Below are positions 10,861 to 23,574 of a stretch of 64,000 nt of DNA, piece by piece (position 1 is the stretch's first letter; every line of letters starts with the position of its first letter). The DNA comes from Podocnemis expansa. Taxonomy: Eukaryota > Chordata > Testudines > Podocnemididae. The position numbers and the translations under genes were made by a program. The notes beneath the pieces are model-generated. The model had not been told where the DNA came from, made no database searches, and saw only the letters and a program-made list of their open reading frames with translations. The stretch is from positions 28,750,744 through 28,814,743 of the forward strand of contig ML682005.1 in the NCBI GenBank assembly GCA_007922195.1. The letters are read 5' to 3'.

Positions 10861-11925
10861 AGCATGAGTTTGAAATCAGCTGTAATAGCCAATCATATCT
10901 ATCTATATATAATTATGGAATACATTAAAATAATGTTTTCACCAGGTAAAGGCTGGCAAGTCATGAGTTCATTGAAAATTTATTAGAGCAGAGACTGAAG
11001 GATTGCTTTAAATGATAGTGCTGCAATCTGATTTTAAAGAATGTCTTTGTTATCTAACTGTATATCCTAAATTCTACCCATGTTCACCTCCTGAATTTTT
11101 TTTAAACTCATACTGATGTGTGACAGTAGAAAAAAATACTTCTTAAATGACAGTTGAAAAAAATACCTGTTAAGATGCTCAACTGGTGTTCAAAGAATTA
11201 TTAAAAAAGTTTAAAATACATTTTTGGTCCTGGTTGATGTTTCATGCCTGTGGCATTCATGAGTAATGAGGCCATCTACATTCATGTAATATAAAGATGG
11301 CCTGTAGGAAGCTGTAAGATACCTTTTATACATTTAAATACATTAACAGTGTTACCTGTGCATTACTAAATTACAAGTCCGATGGCCTAGACTACCTGAG
11401 ATACATATTAAAAAAACATTTCCCAAAGAAGAGCAGGGAGAAGCAGATTTTCTAATGTGCCATTTCCCAAGTTAATAGACTGAGATACCATTTAGAAGGA
11501 ACATTACATTTGTTCTTCTGAAAAATGTAGCTATAACACCACTCATTTTGATGGACTCTGAAATAAGTGCTCTCCCCATGCCCAGTTCATTACACAGTAT
11601 TTTACATAAGTTAATTGCACTCAGAAGTCAGGAAACATGAAAATTATGGTTGAGAAAACCGCACCTTACTTCATTCTTGTGACTCTGACTAGAACTGAAG
11701 ATGGTGCATATGATTTTTCAGTGAATTCCACTTGTGCAGCTATTTATATGCATGCAGAATGAACAGAAAAATATTGCACTTATGCAAAATCATTAAGTTT
11801 TTCACAGATTTTATTCATTTAAAAAACAAAAATAGGCTTCTTGTCATTGACATGCTTGCTTCATTATAATTTTTATAATTGTATGAGTGTAAACCTCTTA
11901 CACTTGTCCCTATGCCTGTTCTTTT
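10861..11925. other. No gene seen
   Basis: AT-rich DNA with no long frame and no repeat I can name. Confidence 0.5.
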
Positions 11926-11929
11926 ATGT

Positions 11930-12410
11930 GTACTCTATTCACAGTCCATTGGCAGCAGCTTGGGCAGTTCCTTAGGACTCTCAGCTATGGGCAGCTCTTC
12001 CAAGTGACTAGGGCCATGCACAGCCGGCCTTTCCAGGTCCTCGGCAGGTGGCAGCTCCTCCAGATCACAGGCATCGTCCGGCATAGGCTCTTCTCTCCTG
12101 GGCTCCAGCTCCTCTGCTGATGGTAGCCCATCCAGATCCTGCCCTGGAGGGAAATACAAAGCCCTGGGGGTCATGCAACACCCTTGGGGGTGGGTTAGGG
12201 CCTTCCCATGGGAGGACCCCCTGTGGTCAGTCCTTCCATCTCTGTGGGTTTGCGGTCTGGCCCTTTATACTGTTCCCCCTTCCCCTGGCTCCGCCTTTTG
12301 GCTTCTGGGCCTGGTCCTTTGAAGGTGTTCTGTCTGTCTAGCAGAGGGAGTGTGGAAGTCCTCTGCTGCCCCACTCAGTGGACAGCTGTGTTACCCTGCT
12401 ACAGCATATC
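11930..12410 (-). other. GC-rich promoter-like block with a short acidic ORF
   Basis: On the minus strand a TATA-like box (12263-12270) is followed about 90 bp later by an 80-codon frame from the ATG at 12172-12174 to 11935. The peptide is rich in Asp, Glu, Pro and Leu and contains three imperfect repeats around DLDGLPSAEELE, DLEELPPAEDLE and HLEELPIAE. No known domain is recognised. The block is GC-rich, sharply bounded and lies in AT-rich DNA, which suggests an inserted retroelement 5' region rather than a host gene. A stretch made by repeat composition is also possible. Confidence 0.35.
12263..12270 (-). promoter_or_regulatory. TATA-like box
   Basis: The minus strand reads GTATAAAGGG in a GC-rich context, the usual shape of a TATA element. 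It lies about 90 bp upstream of the acidic ORF. There is no independent evidence of transcription. Confidence 0.3.
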
Positions 12411-13137
12411 ATCTTGTTTGTCTCTAATCTTTGATATAGTGTCTCTCAGCATTTCATTTTGCCCTAATGCAAGGTCATCGTAGCATATAAAGGACCTGCA
12501 ACAGATTAAATTAGCAGGGCAAGTTAGGACAAAAGTGAGGAAAACAAGCTTTGGATCTGTAGCAAAAAGAATTTTGTAGCATGTAGGCATGTAGATTTTT
12601 ATAATCTGATTTCAAATTTCCTTATTTTCTATTGATTCTAGAAGATAGTAAATCAGTTTGCTCCAATTCTAATTTAACTCGGTAGCAAGATGACAGCCTC
12701 TGAGTTCCAAGGACTGTTGTTGTTGTTTTAACTTGTATTCCATTTTAAAAAGTAAATTCCAGTAAAACAAAATTTGGAAATGGTTGTAAAATTTTGCAAA
12801 TGAACCTTAATGTAAATCTTCAGTTTGTGTTTAAGGCAATACCCTTGCCTCATAGCTTTCTTCCTACAACCCTACAATAAAAAGAAAAAGGTGCACTCTA
12901 ACAGCATAGTTTAAATAGAAGGATTATGCTGTTTTTCCTCACTGGGTCATTTCAGTGTAGGATTCAGCAAAAAACAAACTGACTATTAAATATTCAGTGT
13001 ACAATGAATAGGTCTGTTTTAAGTGATTTATAAGAAAAAATGATTAAGTAAGGAAGAGATAATACTATTTCCTCATGTATTTTTGTCTTGTTTTAGCTTC
13101 TCCTGAAAGAGATCAGAACATCTCATAATTGAAAAGA
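12411..13137. other. No gene seen
   Basis: AT-rich, no supported feature. Confidence 0.5.
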
Positions 13138-13145
13138 TACAAAGA

Positions 13146-13326
13146 AAAGGGTGTCGCTGGTGCTGGGCTCACAGGGCTTGAGCCCCAAGTTCCAGCGCCT
13201 GAGCCCCGGGTCCGTTACTGGGTTGGCCGTGGTGGTGACAACAGCAGCAGCAGCAGTGGCAGTGTGCAAGCCCTGAGACCCACCGCACCGAGCCCTGGGT
13301 CTTTTCCCAGGCTAGCGGCACTTCTG
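13146..13326. mobile_element. hAT-type MITE (181 bp), relative of 1569-1935
   Basis: The left part GGGTGTCGCTGGTGCTGGG and the right part 'gggtcttttcccaggctagc' match both ends of the element at 1569-1935, but the interior is half as long. The outermost CAGGGG is eroded to AAAGGG. The flanks TACAAAGA (13138-13145) and TACAAAGC (13327-13334) agree at 7 of 8. A short CAG run (13241-13256) lies inside. Confidence 0.8.
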
Positions 13327-13334
13327 TACAAAGC

Positions 13335-16300
13335 TATATTCATAATATAATGAATGAGTGAATTCATTTTATATTTGGCTGCTTTTAATTGATGATGATG
13401 ATAATGATGGTGATGCAACCCTTTATTTTTAACTAAATATTCTTAAATCAGAATTGGTAAAAATGGGCTATGGAGTGTAGTTGATCAGGTTTTCTCATAA
13501 GAGTAAGAAAGAAATACAGCTATGTTGCTTTCAACTATGACCTGCCTCCCTTGGTCTGCTCAGTAATTGCATGGGAGGTAGATCCGACAAAAATATTGGT
13601 GGGGCTCAAAGTGGCACTGGCTATTCTGTGTTTCAGCTAGGGTTGTGTTTATATTACTCTTAGTTAAATCCTCATGTGTCCAAAGTAAAAGGTGTCAGGT
13701 TGCCATTTTAATTGTTATTGAAATTATATTAAACATAGAGTGAAGCAAATACCATGAACTGAATTTGTTTGGACCAATATATTTATTGATTAGGGACTAT
13801 CAAAGACTTCTGCAGAAGCAGAGAATCATTAGAGGAACAAGCCATAATGATGAAATAAAACATGCATATATAAATTATTTAAAAGTGGAAAAGATCACTT
13901 TGAAAATACCAGAACATTCTGAATGAAGTTTTTATTTTTCATTTGGAAACAAATTTTAGTTTCAAAATTTATTTCATTTTCTATATAAAAAAAATAAAGG
14001 ACCAATGCTGAAATGAAAATTTTAATTAATTAAAATGATCATTTGATTAACTTGACATGAATTTTTTCCCCAAAATTTTGTTTTGTGAAACTTTTCAATA
14101 TTTTGGTTTTTCATCTTGATTCCAGACTTTTGTTGCTGTTGTTATTGTCGTTTAAATCTTGTGATGTTTCGCAGGATGGTAAATTTGTTTTCTGAGTAGC
14201 TCCAAATTCTACCTCTTTTGAACTTCTTTTCTTTCCTTTCACCATCACCAGGAGTCATATCATCAGCATTAAAGAATGTGAAGGGATAGGATCAAGGTAG
14301 GGATGAAGTTTAATTTGAACAGTCAGAAGGATGACAATTCACACATGGGCTTTAAAAATAAATGTTTAAAATAGAATAAAATGATTTGTTTATTCTAATT
14401 AGATACTCTGTTTTTGTACTGTTTGTTGAGTTATTCAATATTAGATTCACTACGTTCACACTTCACAGTAATGAGCAAGACCATTTTGTCTATGTCACAG
14501 ATAATCTAAGTCCAACTTTTTTTTTCACTTTTACTTAAATGTGCAATCTTAAATACTCAAAGCCACAAGATTTTATGAATAGTTTGGCAAATAAGTGTTA
14601 GTGTATTCATGTTAAGTCTATGACAATGGATTTATTCTCTAATTTACTTCATAAACAAACTGCTAGTTGTCTGAGAGACATAAACAGGATATGTTTCACT
14701 ACATTAAATAATCCCCAGATGGCTGCTTAATGGATAAAATGTGTATGATGTTAATATTTTCATTAGGTCATTTAATAGCATACAAGCATGGTAAGGTTTC
14801 CAGAAAATGCATTAATGCATAATTTTAAGCATGTCATGAACTGAACAACTGATGATTACCTTAGTGAGGTTTTATATATACACTACGCTCTATGAAGGAG
14901 AGGAAGGAAAATTCACTCAATAGTTTTAATTATATATATTTTGTAAAGATAACATAATCTTGTTCTCTGCACTGTGGAGAAGTTTGAACCTCTTTACTTA
15001 TTGGTGAAGACAAACATCATCCTGAATATGCTGCAATCTAGATAACCCAGTCTTGAGAAGATAATATATGCATAAAGATGTTCTGATTTACAAAGAAGAT
15101 GGAAATATACATATTCCGGAGGTTGAATTGTGATTGTGTGTTGCATCAATAACCACAGAGATTTTTTGCTAATCAGATTGTAAACATAAGTGATGTGGCA
15201 AGAAATGGAAATTTCAGACTTAAGAGCATCATCAAAATTCTTGACAATGTAGCAAAATCCAAGTAGTAGGTGTGAGGTGAGCATGGAGATAGAAGAGATG
15301 AAATCATATTTAAGTATATTTCTCTAATGACCCGTGGTAGATCCTATATTCTTCAAAGTCCCTGTGTATCATAAGCTCATGTTAACTTTAATGGGAGGTT
15401 TTCGTTTTGCAAGGACTGAAGAGCTGGGCCCATATTTATGTCTCTCCTTTGAAGCAATCCCATTTCCAACTAATTGAAAATCTGACCCAAATACTTATGT
15501 TCAGATTTTTCTTCTGTAATATGTACCATGAAAAGCAGTTGATAATATTAATTTTAACAAAAGGTTGTAAAAGCAAGGACATAAATATCCAGGCAAGGAG
15601 AGTTAAAGTAAAATGATCAACCTTAATCCTGTTCCTTATCTTTTAAATTTAAAATTACATCTTTGTTTCTATCATTGCATATTATTTAGCTTAACGTGGA
15701 ATTTCTTGTTAAGTGATGTTTGTGCCATGCTGGATTTTTATATAATATTCCTTTAACTGAAAAAAAAAAATCCCCTGAATAAAGCATAGAGATGAATCTT
15801 AATTAAATGTTCATCTTATTTTGCCAACTTTTATTATATTAATACCTCTATGAGTATTCTCACAGAAACTAGAACCTGCCCTATATTTAAGGGATAGCTT
15901 CTTCAAAAAATGCCTTGACAATATCCTATGTTGCATTTTTTCCATGATCCACAAGAATGGCTCCCACAGAACTATCAAGATTTAATGCTTTTGAAATGAT
16001 GACAGTCATGACCTTCGTTTCACCTTAGTGAATATTTACCTCTTAGGTCAATAAACCCTGATATTTCACTTACATGAAATCACTATCTGCTTATTACAGA
16101 CTCCTTTAACTGGTTAAAATGTCTCAATTAAATTAATTAATAATTGGGACAACTAGAGAACAGGTTGTAAGGCTCTAGACGATATATAACAGTATCCATC
16201 ACACTGGCTCAAAACACTGCATGTATATTTGTATAGTGATAGAATTTCCTATGTCTTGATGCTTCCTTGTTAATTAAATAACCTCAATTAGTGCACAAGT

Positions 16301-17540
16301 GCAGTCAATGGATCTTTATACACTGGGGAAATTATACAGTGCCAAAAATGTCCTTTTTTTAGTTTATGTTGTCAAAAGAAAATGTCTGAAAAGGCAAATA
16401 ATATATCAGCATGATGACTGTGGCATCTGGAGTGTGTGGATAGCATTCTGATAAGGTCATTTGGCTGGTTCCAGTAATGCTGTCTGCCACTCTTTGAAAT
16501 AACTCCGTGTTTAATGCACGAAGTGCATTGGTTACTGTCTGTAAAGCTGTCATCACCCGCCAGTCGCTTAGGTACTATATTGCACCTGGTCAGAGAAAGA
16601 ATATCTGTATAGACATAATATTGACTATATTGCTCAATTTTTTTGTCAGTGTATATGATTCATGGTCTAAACAACTTTACCATTTTTGAAAATGTTTTTG
16701 CAAAACATTGAACAAAATCTTTTCATTTTAGGCAAGATATTCTAGTGGCATTGGTTATCACATGTTTGTAGAGTAGGGGGTGATTTAAACTCCTTAGTAG
16801 AGGAAAAGGTGGAGTATGGTAACTAGGTAAATAGCTGTTCAGCTAATTAAAGAAAAACACGCAAGGATGTTGAGAATTAATGTGTTTTACACTTTTAGAA
16901 ATATATATTGTTCCTTTTGTAAAACAGACTGCTTGAGTTTGTCCATTTCATGAATAATGCTTCTATCTTTTTCTTTCAGATTCCACCCTCCTCCCCGCCC
17001 CCCATTCTGTTCCTTTTGCCCCTTAGTTGTTCTGTATAAGGCAGAATTAGCTGGGAGTAGAAAAGAATCAAATGTAATAGCTCAGATCTGAGGCTCTAAA
17101 TTTTGGTCTGTACATACTCTGAGAAGAAATTTGATTCTTGTGCTTATTTCTGAATAGAGTGTGGCATCCTCAGACTAGATCAGTGCTAACCTGCATCTTG
17201 CTTTTCATCACAAAAGCTCTAGAAATTTCAGTGACCTCACATACTAATTTCTATTTGGCTTCCAATAGAAGGAATATGAATGGACAAAATAGCTCCTTCT
17301 AACACAGCTACCTCATGCACTGATTAACATGCACATATTGTGATATGAAAAGAAGCTGTTCTAGTTAGCAATTCCCAGGGAATAGTGGGAATTTTTAGTA
17401 GACTCAGAGAAGCAGAAATTTCAGCCTGAATTCCTAAAAGAAGTTAGGCTAAATGATAGGCTAGCAGTCTATCCCTTTGGATCTGTTTGAATTAACATTG
17501 GGACTCACCCTTCTGTGTATGCATATATTTACAAGTTCTG
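13335..17540. other. AT-rich DNA, no gene supported
   Basis: About 4.2 kb without a recognised repeat insertion, apart from a short GAT-rich microsatellite at 13390-13417. A minus-strand frame at 16359-16570 looks somewhat protein-like and is reported as a finding, but no gene can be supported. Confidence 0.5.
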
Positions 17541-17544
17541 CAGG

Positions 17545-17847
17545 GGCAGTTGGTCTAGTCCAGCAGAAGCTAAGAGTCCTGTAGCACTTAAAGACTAACA
17601 ATTTGATTTATTGCATGAGCTTTCGTGGGAGAAAATCCCACTTTGTCTGACACTTTGAAGCTTCAAAGCATCCTTGCTTCTTTTATATATATTTACAGGT
17701 AATGTTAGTTTTTCTATTTTTTCCATTTTATGTATCTGATGAAGTGGTAATGTGACCACGAAAGTTCATACTGTAACTAATTTGTTAGTCTTTAAAAGTG
17801 CTGCAGGATTCCTTGTTCATTTTGCTGAAATAGATTAAGCCGGCTAA
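17545..17847. mobile_element. Two Cry-type SINE pieces in opposite orientation
   Basis: The plus-strand piece (17545-17680) contains 'agagtcctgtagcactt', 'aaagactaacaa' and 'gagctttcgtgggag'. The minus-strand piece (17732-17847) carries the complement of the same blocks ('gttagtctttaaaagtgctg', then 'attccttgttcattttgctg'). These are the body of the tRNA-derived SINE known from cryptodiran turtles. The opposite arrangement allows the pair to fold back on itself. Confidence 0.7.
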
Positions 17848-19475
17848 CCTTTGTAACTTGTTTAAAAATGTCAGGCTCCCAACTTTTATTTAGGATCCTA
17901 ATTGCCATTGAACTTTGACTGCAAACATAGGTTGCATTTTGCTATGAATTTATACATGGTAAAGCTTAGGAGGAAATTGACTTTTTTTTTTCTCCAGCTA
18001 ATGCTGACCTTTCTGTCAGCTAGAAACTTCTGCCTTTGATATCATATGACACCTGTTTGGCATATGCAATTTTTACCCTAAAATCATTAAATAAATTTGT
18101 ATTTTTGTGAGTCTAACAATGAGTCTCTCTTTTGTAAATTTGATCCATAATATTCACAAGTTTTTCAATAATAAATTAATTTTAAACATTATTGAATATT
18201 TGAACAATATTTACAGAGCTTATTTAATTTATAAATAGAAATTATCCAGACATTATTCTCTTTAATATAGTGAAATTATAGTAAAATGAAAACCTATTAA
18301 TTTTGTACAGTTGTTGGAATGAAATATGTATTGAAAGTGCAAAGTTTGGAACTGAATTTGGATGTACATTTAGAACAAAGTTTAGTAGTGGGCAAATCCG
18401 ACATTTCATTTAATCATTGTCATCATGATTCATTTTTATTTTACCTGAATAAGGTCTAATCAGATTCCTTTTCTTTTCAGAAATCTCCCATAATTGGCTT
18501 TCATTTAAACATTTACAAGGACAATCATAATTACTAAATTTGACACAGTGTATTTGAACATCCATATGCATATTTGAAGGCCTACTTAACTGTTAATAAA
18601 AGCCCTTTTATGCGTTCACAGATCTATCAAGTCTAGTTGCACAATTATGCACAAATCTCAGGTCTTTTCCCATTTTTACACTTTACCACTTTAATGCTAT
18701 CATGTGCTGCTTACTGGTATCTATTCAGTCCCAAGCAAGTACAGTCAAATCTAATGTGGAAATGCAATCAGATTTTAATTCTGTATGATCTAATAATAAT
18801 AATAAAGTAACACATGAGCTTTCAATAACACAATTATGAAGGGTTTGTAATGTGAGGATTTACTTTAAAAAACTGTTATCTTACACAAATGGTGACTTTG
18901 ATCTGATTTGAAGTTACTCAAAAACTAATAGGTTAAATTGTCAGATGCAGGCTACACTGGTTGAACTAGCAAACACAGAGTGATTTCCCTCCCAAAATAG
19001 AGATTGAGGTCAAAGACCCCAATTTCTTCATTTAGACCTCTCTATCACCATTTTGATCATCATATTTTAACCTTTGAGTTTAAAGCACAGAAGGAAAAAT
19101 TGCAAGCATGACCCCTCCATAGTTCTGGAAGAAAACAAAAGAGTTTTGTTGAACTGAGTTTTTACAATGTGGATAAATACACAAGGCAGAATGAAGTGTT
19201 GCCATACCAGAATCAAGGTGACATTTTAAATGATGTTGTAATTAAAGTTTTGCAAACTCTGCAGTCTGTTCCATGGGATTTAGAAGTGAACCAACTTCTT
19301 AAGAAGTGAACTCTTCTAGAACCAAACTCCCCTTTAGAGGCTACAATCACAAACCTCCCCTCCACAGGAGCCTCTAGGAAGATACCAATGGTACAACAAA
19401 AAAATCCAAAGTTCAGCGGCTGTATTGTAGATGAGAGGTAAGATAATGGTGAAATCAAGGGAGACTGGTTATATA
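17848..19475. other. AT-rich DNA, no gene seen
   Basis: Nothing supported. Several poly-T and AT tracts, and an AAT run near 18790. Confidence 0.5.
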
Positions 19476-20103
19476 CAGAAATGGTTCCAACCTGGTGGGG
19501 TGGGGGAACAAAGAATATGGGGCATCCATGAAGCTTTAGTAATACTGAAGACATTTAGATCCTGAGCCCAATGCCAGCCAGGCACCACAGCCTTATACCT
19601 CATGCTGGCCAGAGCAAAAAGGGAATCCCACCCCTACCCCCCCCCCCCAAAGGAGAAGCAGCTTTGAGCCAGCCAGACAGGAAGAATAGTCCCTTGCCAG
19701 CACTAGTCAGACAGTCTCCTGGCCAGGGTGGAGTCCCATGCTGGCTGGAGCAGATCAGTCTCCCCCAGCTCCAAGCTAGCCTCATGTTCAGCCAGAATGG
19801 GGGAACCTGAAGCAATCCTGGCCAACTCAAATGCACACACCACCTCTATTACCCTGAGTCCATAGAGACAGGAAGAGTTTTGAAGTAGCAGCTGTGTCAG
19901 GGAAGGTTTTGTTCCTTACTCTGGTAAGAATGATTTATTGTTATTATTGTTAATTTAATTTAGTGGAATTATTATCACCATCATTACATGAGTTTATTGG
20001 TGTTATGTGTTTATGGCTGGGCAAGGAGGGCAGGGTGGGGTGACACATGTTTTAACTAATGGTAACTAGTGGGCCTTCCACTCAGAAATGTTGGGAAGCA
20101 CTG
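19476..20103. mobile_element. Probable hAT-type element (628 bp)
   Basis: The left end CAGAAATGGTTCCAACCTGG and the reverse-complemented right end CAGTGCTTCCCAACATT resemble each other and the general hAT end CAGTGGTTCTCAACC. A clear 8-bp duplication is not visible (GTTATATA against ATAAAGAG). Inside are a C run (19640-19650) and GC-rich DNA with 78-79-codon frames on both strands that I treat as compositional. Confidence 0.5.
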
Positions 20104-20314
20104 ATAAAGAGCTCACAGAATATGAGGAGAGGTTGTTCTCACAGCTGGGGAATTGTCAAACTCTTTCTACGACAGTTTTTGCAAACAAAGCTTAGGTCTG
20201 CATTGATGTTTGTGAATACAATGAACACTGAGCCCAAAAGCTAAATTGTGTGTTCGGATTTATACTATGAATCATTGAGGCATGCAAAAGTTAAGCAAAT
20301 GGAACACGGACGTC

Positions 20315-20470
20315 TGTTTACAATGCTAGCCTGGTATTCAAGGGATCTGAATTCAATTCTCTGTTCTGCCGTGGACTTCCTGTCTGACCATAGGCAAGTC
20401 CCTGTGTATCTGTGCCTCAGTCCTCTGCAAAATAGCAATAATAGCTCTCTCCTACCAGTTGGGGTCATGG
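20315..20470 (+). mobile_element. MIR-like (CORE-SINE) remnant
   Basis: The order of short matches is that of MIR: 'tagcctggtattcaagg', 'tctgaattcaattct', 'ttctgccgtggacttcctg', 'gaccataggcaagtcc', 'tgcctcag' and 'aaaatagcaataat'. Old and diverged, in plus orientation. Confidence 0.7.
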
Positions 20471-20479
20471 GTCCATTAA

Positions 20480-21465
20480 AAACTTTGCAAAATACTCATG
20501 TACTATTGTAATAGGGACCACAGAAGTACTGCAAGTAGATGTTTTAAAGTTATGTTTTTAGTTCAGTTCCTCATAACTAAAATACAAGTCTAGCATGTTT
20601 AAAGATAGGCGCGTGCTGAATATTTGGTTCGGCTGGGGTGTTAACTACCAGGAATTGGACATTTGCCATATCCTAAATAGGGACATAAAAGTGAAAGTCT
20701 TTGTAACTCATTATCAAAGATTGAATCTTTACCATCCCTCAGGAAGTGATTTTTAAAAATGTTAATGATTAATGTTATCCCCATTATTGGAAGCATATTT
20801 AAAATTGTACTGGACACAAAGAGTAGACAGAATACAGTTGAGATTAATGCTGCACTGGCCAGGACATGGTATAAATAGCCTAATAAATCTCTAATATCTC
20901 TGTTTCAGTAAAATAAATCAGATGACATTATCTAAGTAGGATATGGAATTTTACATGACTTTTAAAAGAAAATCCCTATGACATTTGTTCAAATCAGTTT
21001 TCTTTTAGATGACCTCAAAGTTTATACCAGTTAAATGCAGGAATGTAATAAAACCAAATAAGTGGTCATTTAATTGCCAGTGAACTGATAGAAAATATTA
21101 CAATGCAAAATAGACACAAGTTTTACTTGAGAATGGCAGGGTTTTAAGGCAAAGATTTCAAAGCATCACAAGCACCATTAACTCTTCTTAAATGAAGAAT
21201 GATAACAAAGCACCTTTAAATGAGGAAGAATTTGACTGGCCTAATGAACAAAGCTGTGTTTATGGCTGGGAGATCTGGGGGTTGTGAAGATAAAGAGGAG
21301 GTCAAACTACTGTGGAGGAGAACAAGGGGCAATGTTGATTCATGCTGACTGGACTGCTGGATGGGTGGAAAGATAAGGGGCAGACCACATGGTGAAGGCT
21401 CCTTTCCCCTAGAGCCGGCTGAATGTAAACTTTTTTTGCAGGGGTTAGCCCCATGCTGGCCCTTC
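20480..21465. other. No gene seen
   Basis: AT-rich, nothing supported. Confidence 0.5.
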
Positions 21466-21472
21466 CTTCTCA

Positions 21473-22144
21473 ACCCTCAGCTGGTGCTGGTGTCCCCTCC
21501 ACTGAAAAAAAGTGGCAACCAGCTGAAAATTTGGCAGCAGCACAGCTGGGGTGGAGGGTATGCTTCCCAGGCATGCCACTGAAAGGAGCCATGCATAGAA
21601 AGAAGCTGCCTTGAATGGCTCCTTTTGGAGTGCACCATGGAGAGGAGCTCCTCCTGTTGGCTTCTTTACATGGTATGCCTGGGGCACAGGCATGGTGGGG
21701 ACCCCCACATCCCAGCTGTTCCCAAAAGAAGCTGCATGGAATGATTTCAGTGGTGGGAGATGCATCAATTTCTGTGGCTCTGCAGAAGGTGCTGCGTACT
21801 GCTCTGAATGGGCTCTCAAGCCACTATTTGGCAGGGTGGTCACATACCAGTAGCCCAGGAAGGATCCACATTGCCCCATCACAGATCACACCCACAGGAA
21901 TCTCATGCAGATCTTTGGTGACACATGTCACAGTAGAGAAGAAGGTGACCTTATTCAGTGCCACATACTTGATAGCATTTTCTGGTGCTCTCAAGATCAG
22001 CAAGCCGGTACCTGGCTTCAGCAGGGACTCAATGGTAAAGGCTTTGGAAATGCATGATGTACAATGGCATGAGCATTCAGTGACATTACAGTTGTGTAAG
22101 GCAGTTCCAGAGCCACAGCAATTCTTGTTCTGTCCTTTTGCTGT
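21473..22144 (-). pseudogene. Unrecognised cysteine-containing near-open frame
   Basis: In one minus-strand frame there are 106 open codons (22144-21827), one TAG (21824-21826), then 117 more open codons up to the TGA at 21470-21472. No ATG is needed to open it; an in-frame TAG at 22145-22147 lies just upstream, next to a pyrimidine-rich 'cccttttcag' that could be an old splice acceptor. The first part is cysteine-rich (for example CNVTECSCHCTSC), then reads LLKPGTGLLILRAPENAIKYV and VTFFSTVTCVTKDLHEIPVG. I cannot assign a family. It could be a decayed exon, a captured gene fragment or an unknown transposon ORF. The longer frames on the plus strand and in the other minus frame overlap it. Confidence 0.35.
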
Positions 22145-22639
22145 CTAGCTGAAAAGGGGAGCATCTGATCTGCATGGGTTCTGTATTAGCATGAGCTCAA
22201 AGAATACAATTAGGTATTAGCATAGTGGGTGCAGGGCATGATGGTTAATGGTATTTAGATTCATTTGGGTCACAATACCTGTAATTTTACTGAAAAAAAA
22301 AGCATGAAATAGTGTCTTTTATAATATGCTACTCCTTTAATTGTTTAAACTCTGTTTAGGTTAGTTGAAGGGTGAAAAGCCACCAGCAATAAGGAACTTG
22401 AAAGAGGGACTGACTCTCTGTTTTCAGCCCAAGAAAAGCAAAATATGGATGGAAATTTGCATTAGCTCATTTAGAGCTATGCCTAAGACCCTGCCTCACC
22501 CCCTGCCCCACTGTCAAAATATAGATCTATGGCCAGCCTTCTTGTGGAGCCTTTCTTTTGTTATTTTGATCAGAGGAGATTTTTGCAGTATTTAAGAGCT
22601 GAAATCATTAGGTCTATGACCCTCTAAGAGCTGAAATCA

Positions 22640-23280
22640 CTGAAGAGCAGACAGCTAGAGTAACCAGTGGGCACTGCTAGCAGGCAGAGCCAGCGGATGA
22701 TGAGAGCAGCCAGTGGATGGCTGGACAGCAGGAGTGACGAGCTGACGGAAAGCTGGCGTAAGAGACATTCCCTACATACCCTACATACCCTGGGGTTTTT
22801 TGGGAAGCTTGTTCTGCACTGATTCTCCAGATCAGTGCTCATTTTGCTGTTGAGTTCATACACTCTGTTCTGCTGTGTGGGTTTTTGGTGGGAATCTTGT
22901 TTCTGCACTGATTATCTGAATCAGTGTCAATTTTCCTATTGTGTCTTTATATTCTTTTTATTACTAATTAAAGTTCTGTATGCTACACTCAGACTTGTGC
23001 TTGGAAGCAAGGAAGCATTACCCCTTTGGGGTGCTCAGGGAAAAGTGCAGGATTTCACACAAGACTGGGTGGGGGCTCAAGCCTGTGGTGTGCTGTACAT
23101 TATTGGGAAACCCCTAGATATAGAACCCAACCATTATTCTGCCATCTTACCCTGGCAGAAGTGTTATACTTGTAAAGGTCAGCAACAGATCAACTAGGCA
23201 GAGTAGGAAGGCAGTGAGTCTGGCGTCCTCTGCATGCGTCAAGGACCCACATGGCAATATGGTGAGTGGAAGACCTCCTT
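22640..23280 (+). other. Unclassified repeat-like block
   Basis: A moderately GC-rich stretch with near-duplicate phrases: 'cttgttctgcactgattctc' (22809 on) and 'cttgtttctgcactgattatc' (22897 on), about 88 bp apart. An ATTAAA signal lies at 22967, followed by a G-rich segment. The layout (terminator-like T-rich part, ATTAAA, then GC-rich leader) resembles an LTR or retroelement edge, but no paired copy is in the window. Confidence 0.35.
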
Positions 23281-23574
23281 TTTATGAATAGTGATGACAG
23301 TCCCCTGACAACCTATCAATTCAATATCATGCTAAGGAAATGATTGTTGAGGCTGGGGCTGCCCACCCACTAATTTGATTCCCACTCATTCAGAATTGGG
23401 GCAGCAACAGTCACATCCCACCTAGGTAATTCAGGCAATTGGGAATAGTACAAAACATACAAAATGCCAGTGTACCAAATGTATGTGAGACCTCAGGGAG
23501 TAAATCAGAATTAATTTGTTGCAATTGCATTCCAGATGTTGAATGAATGACCATGCAGATGGTGGTGTGGGTCT

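Noticed and set aside
21615..22148. 177-codon plus-strand frame
   Set aside because: It is antisense to the cysteine-rich minus-strand frame, which looks more protein-like; the plus frame shows no recognisable domain.
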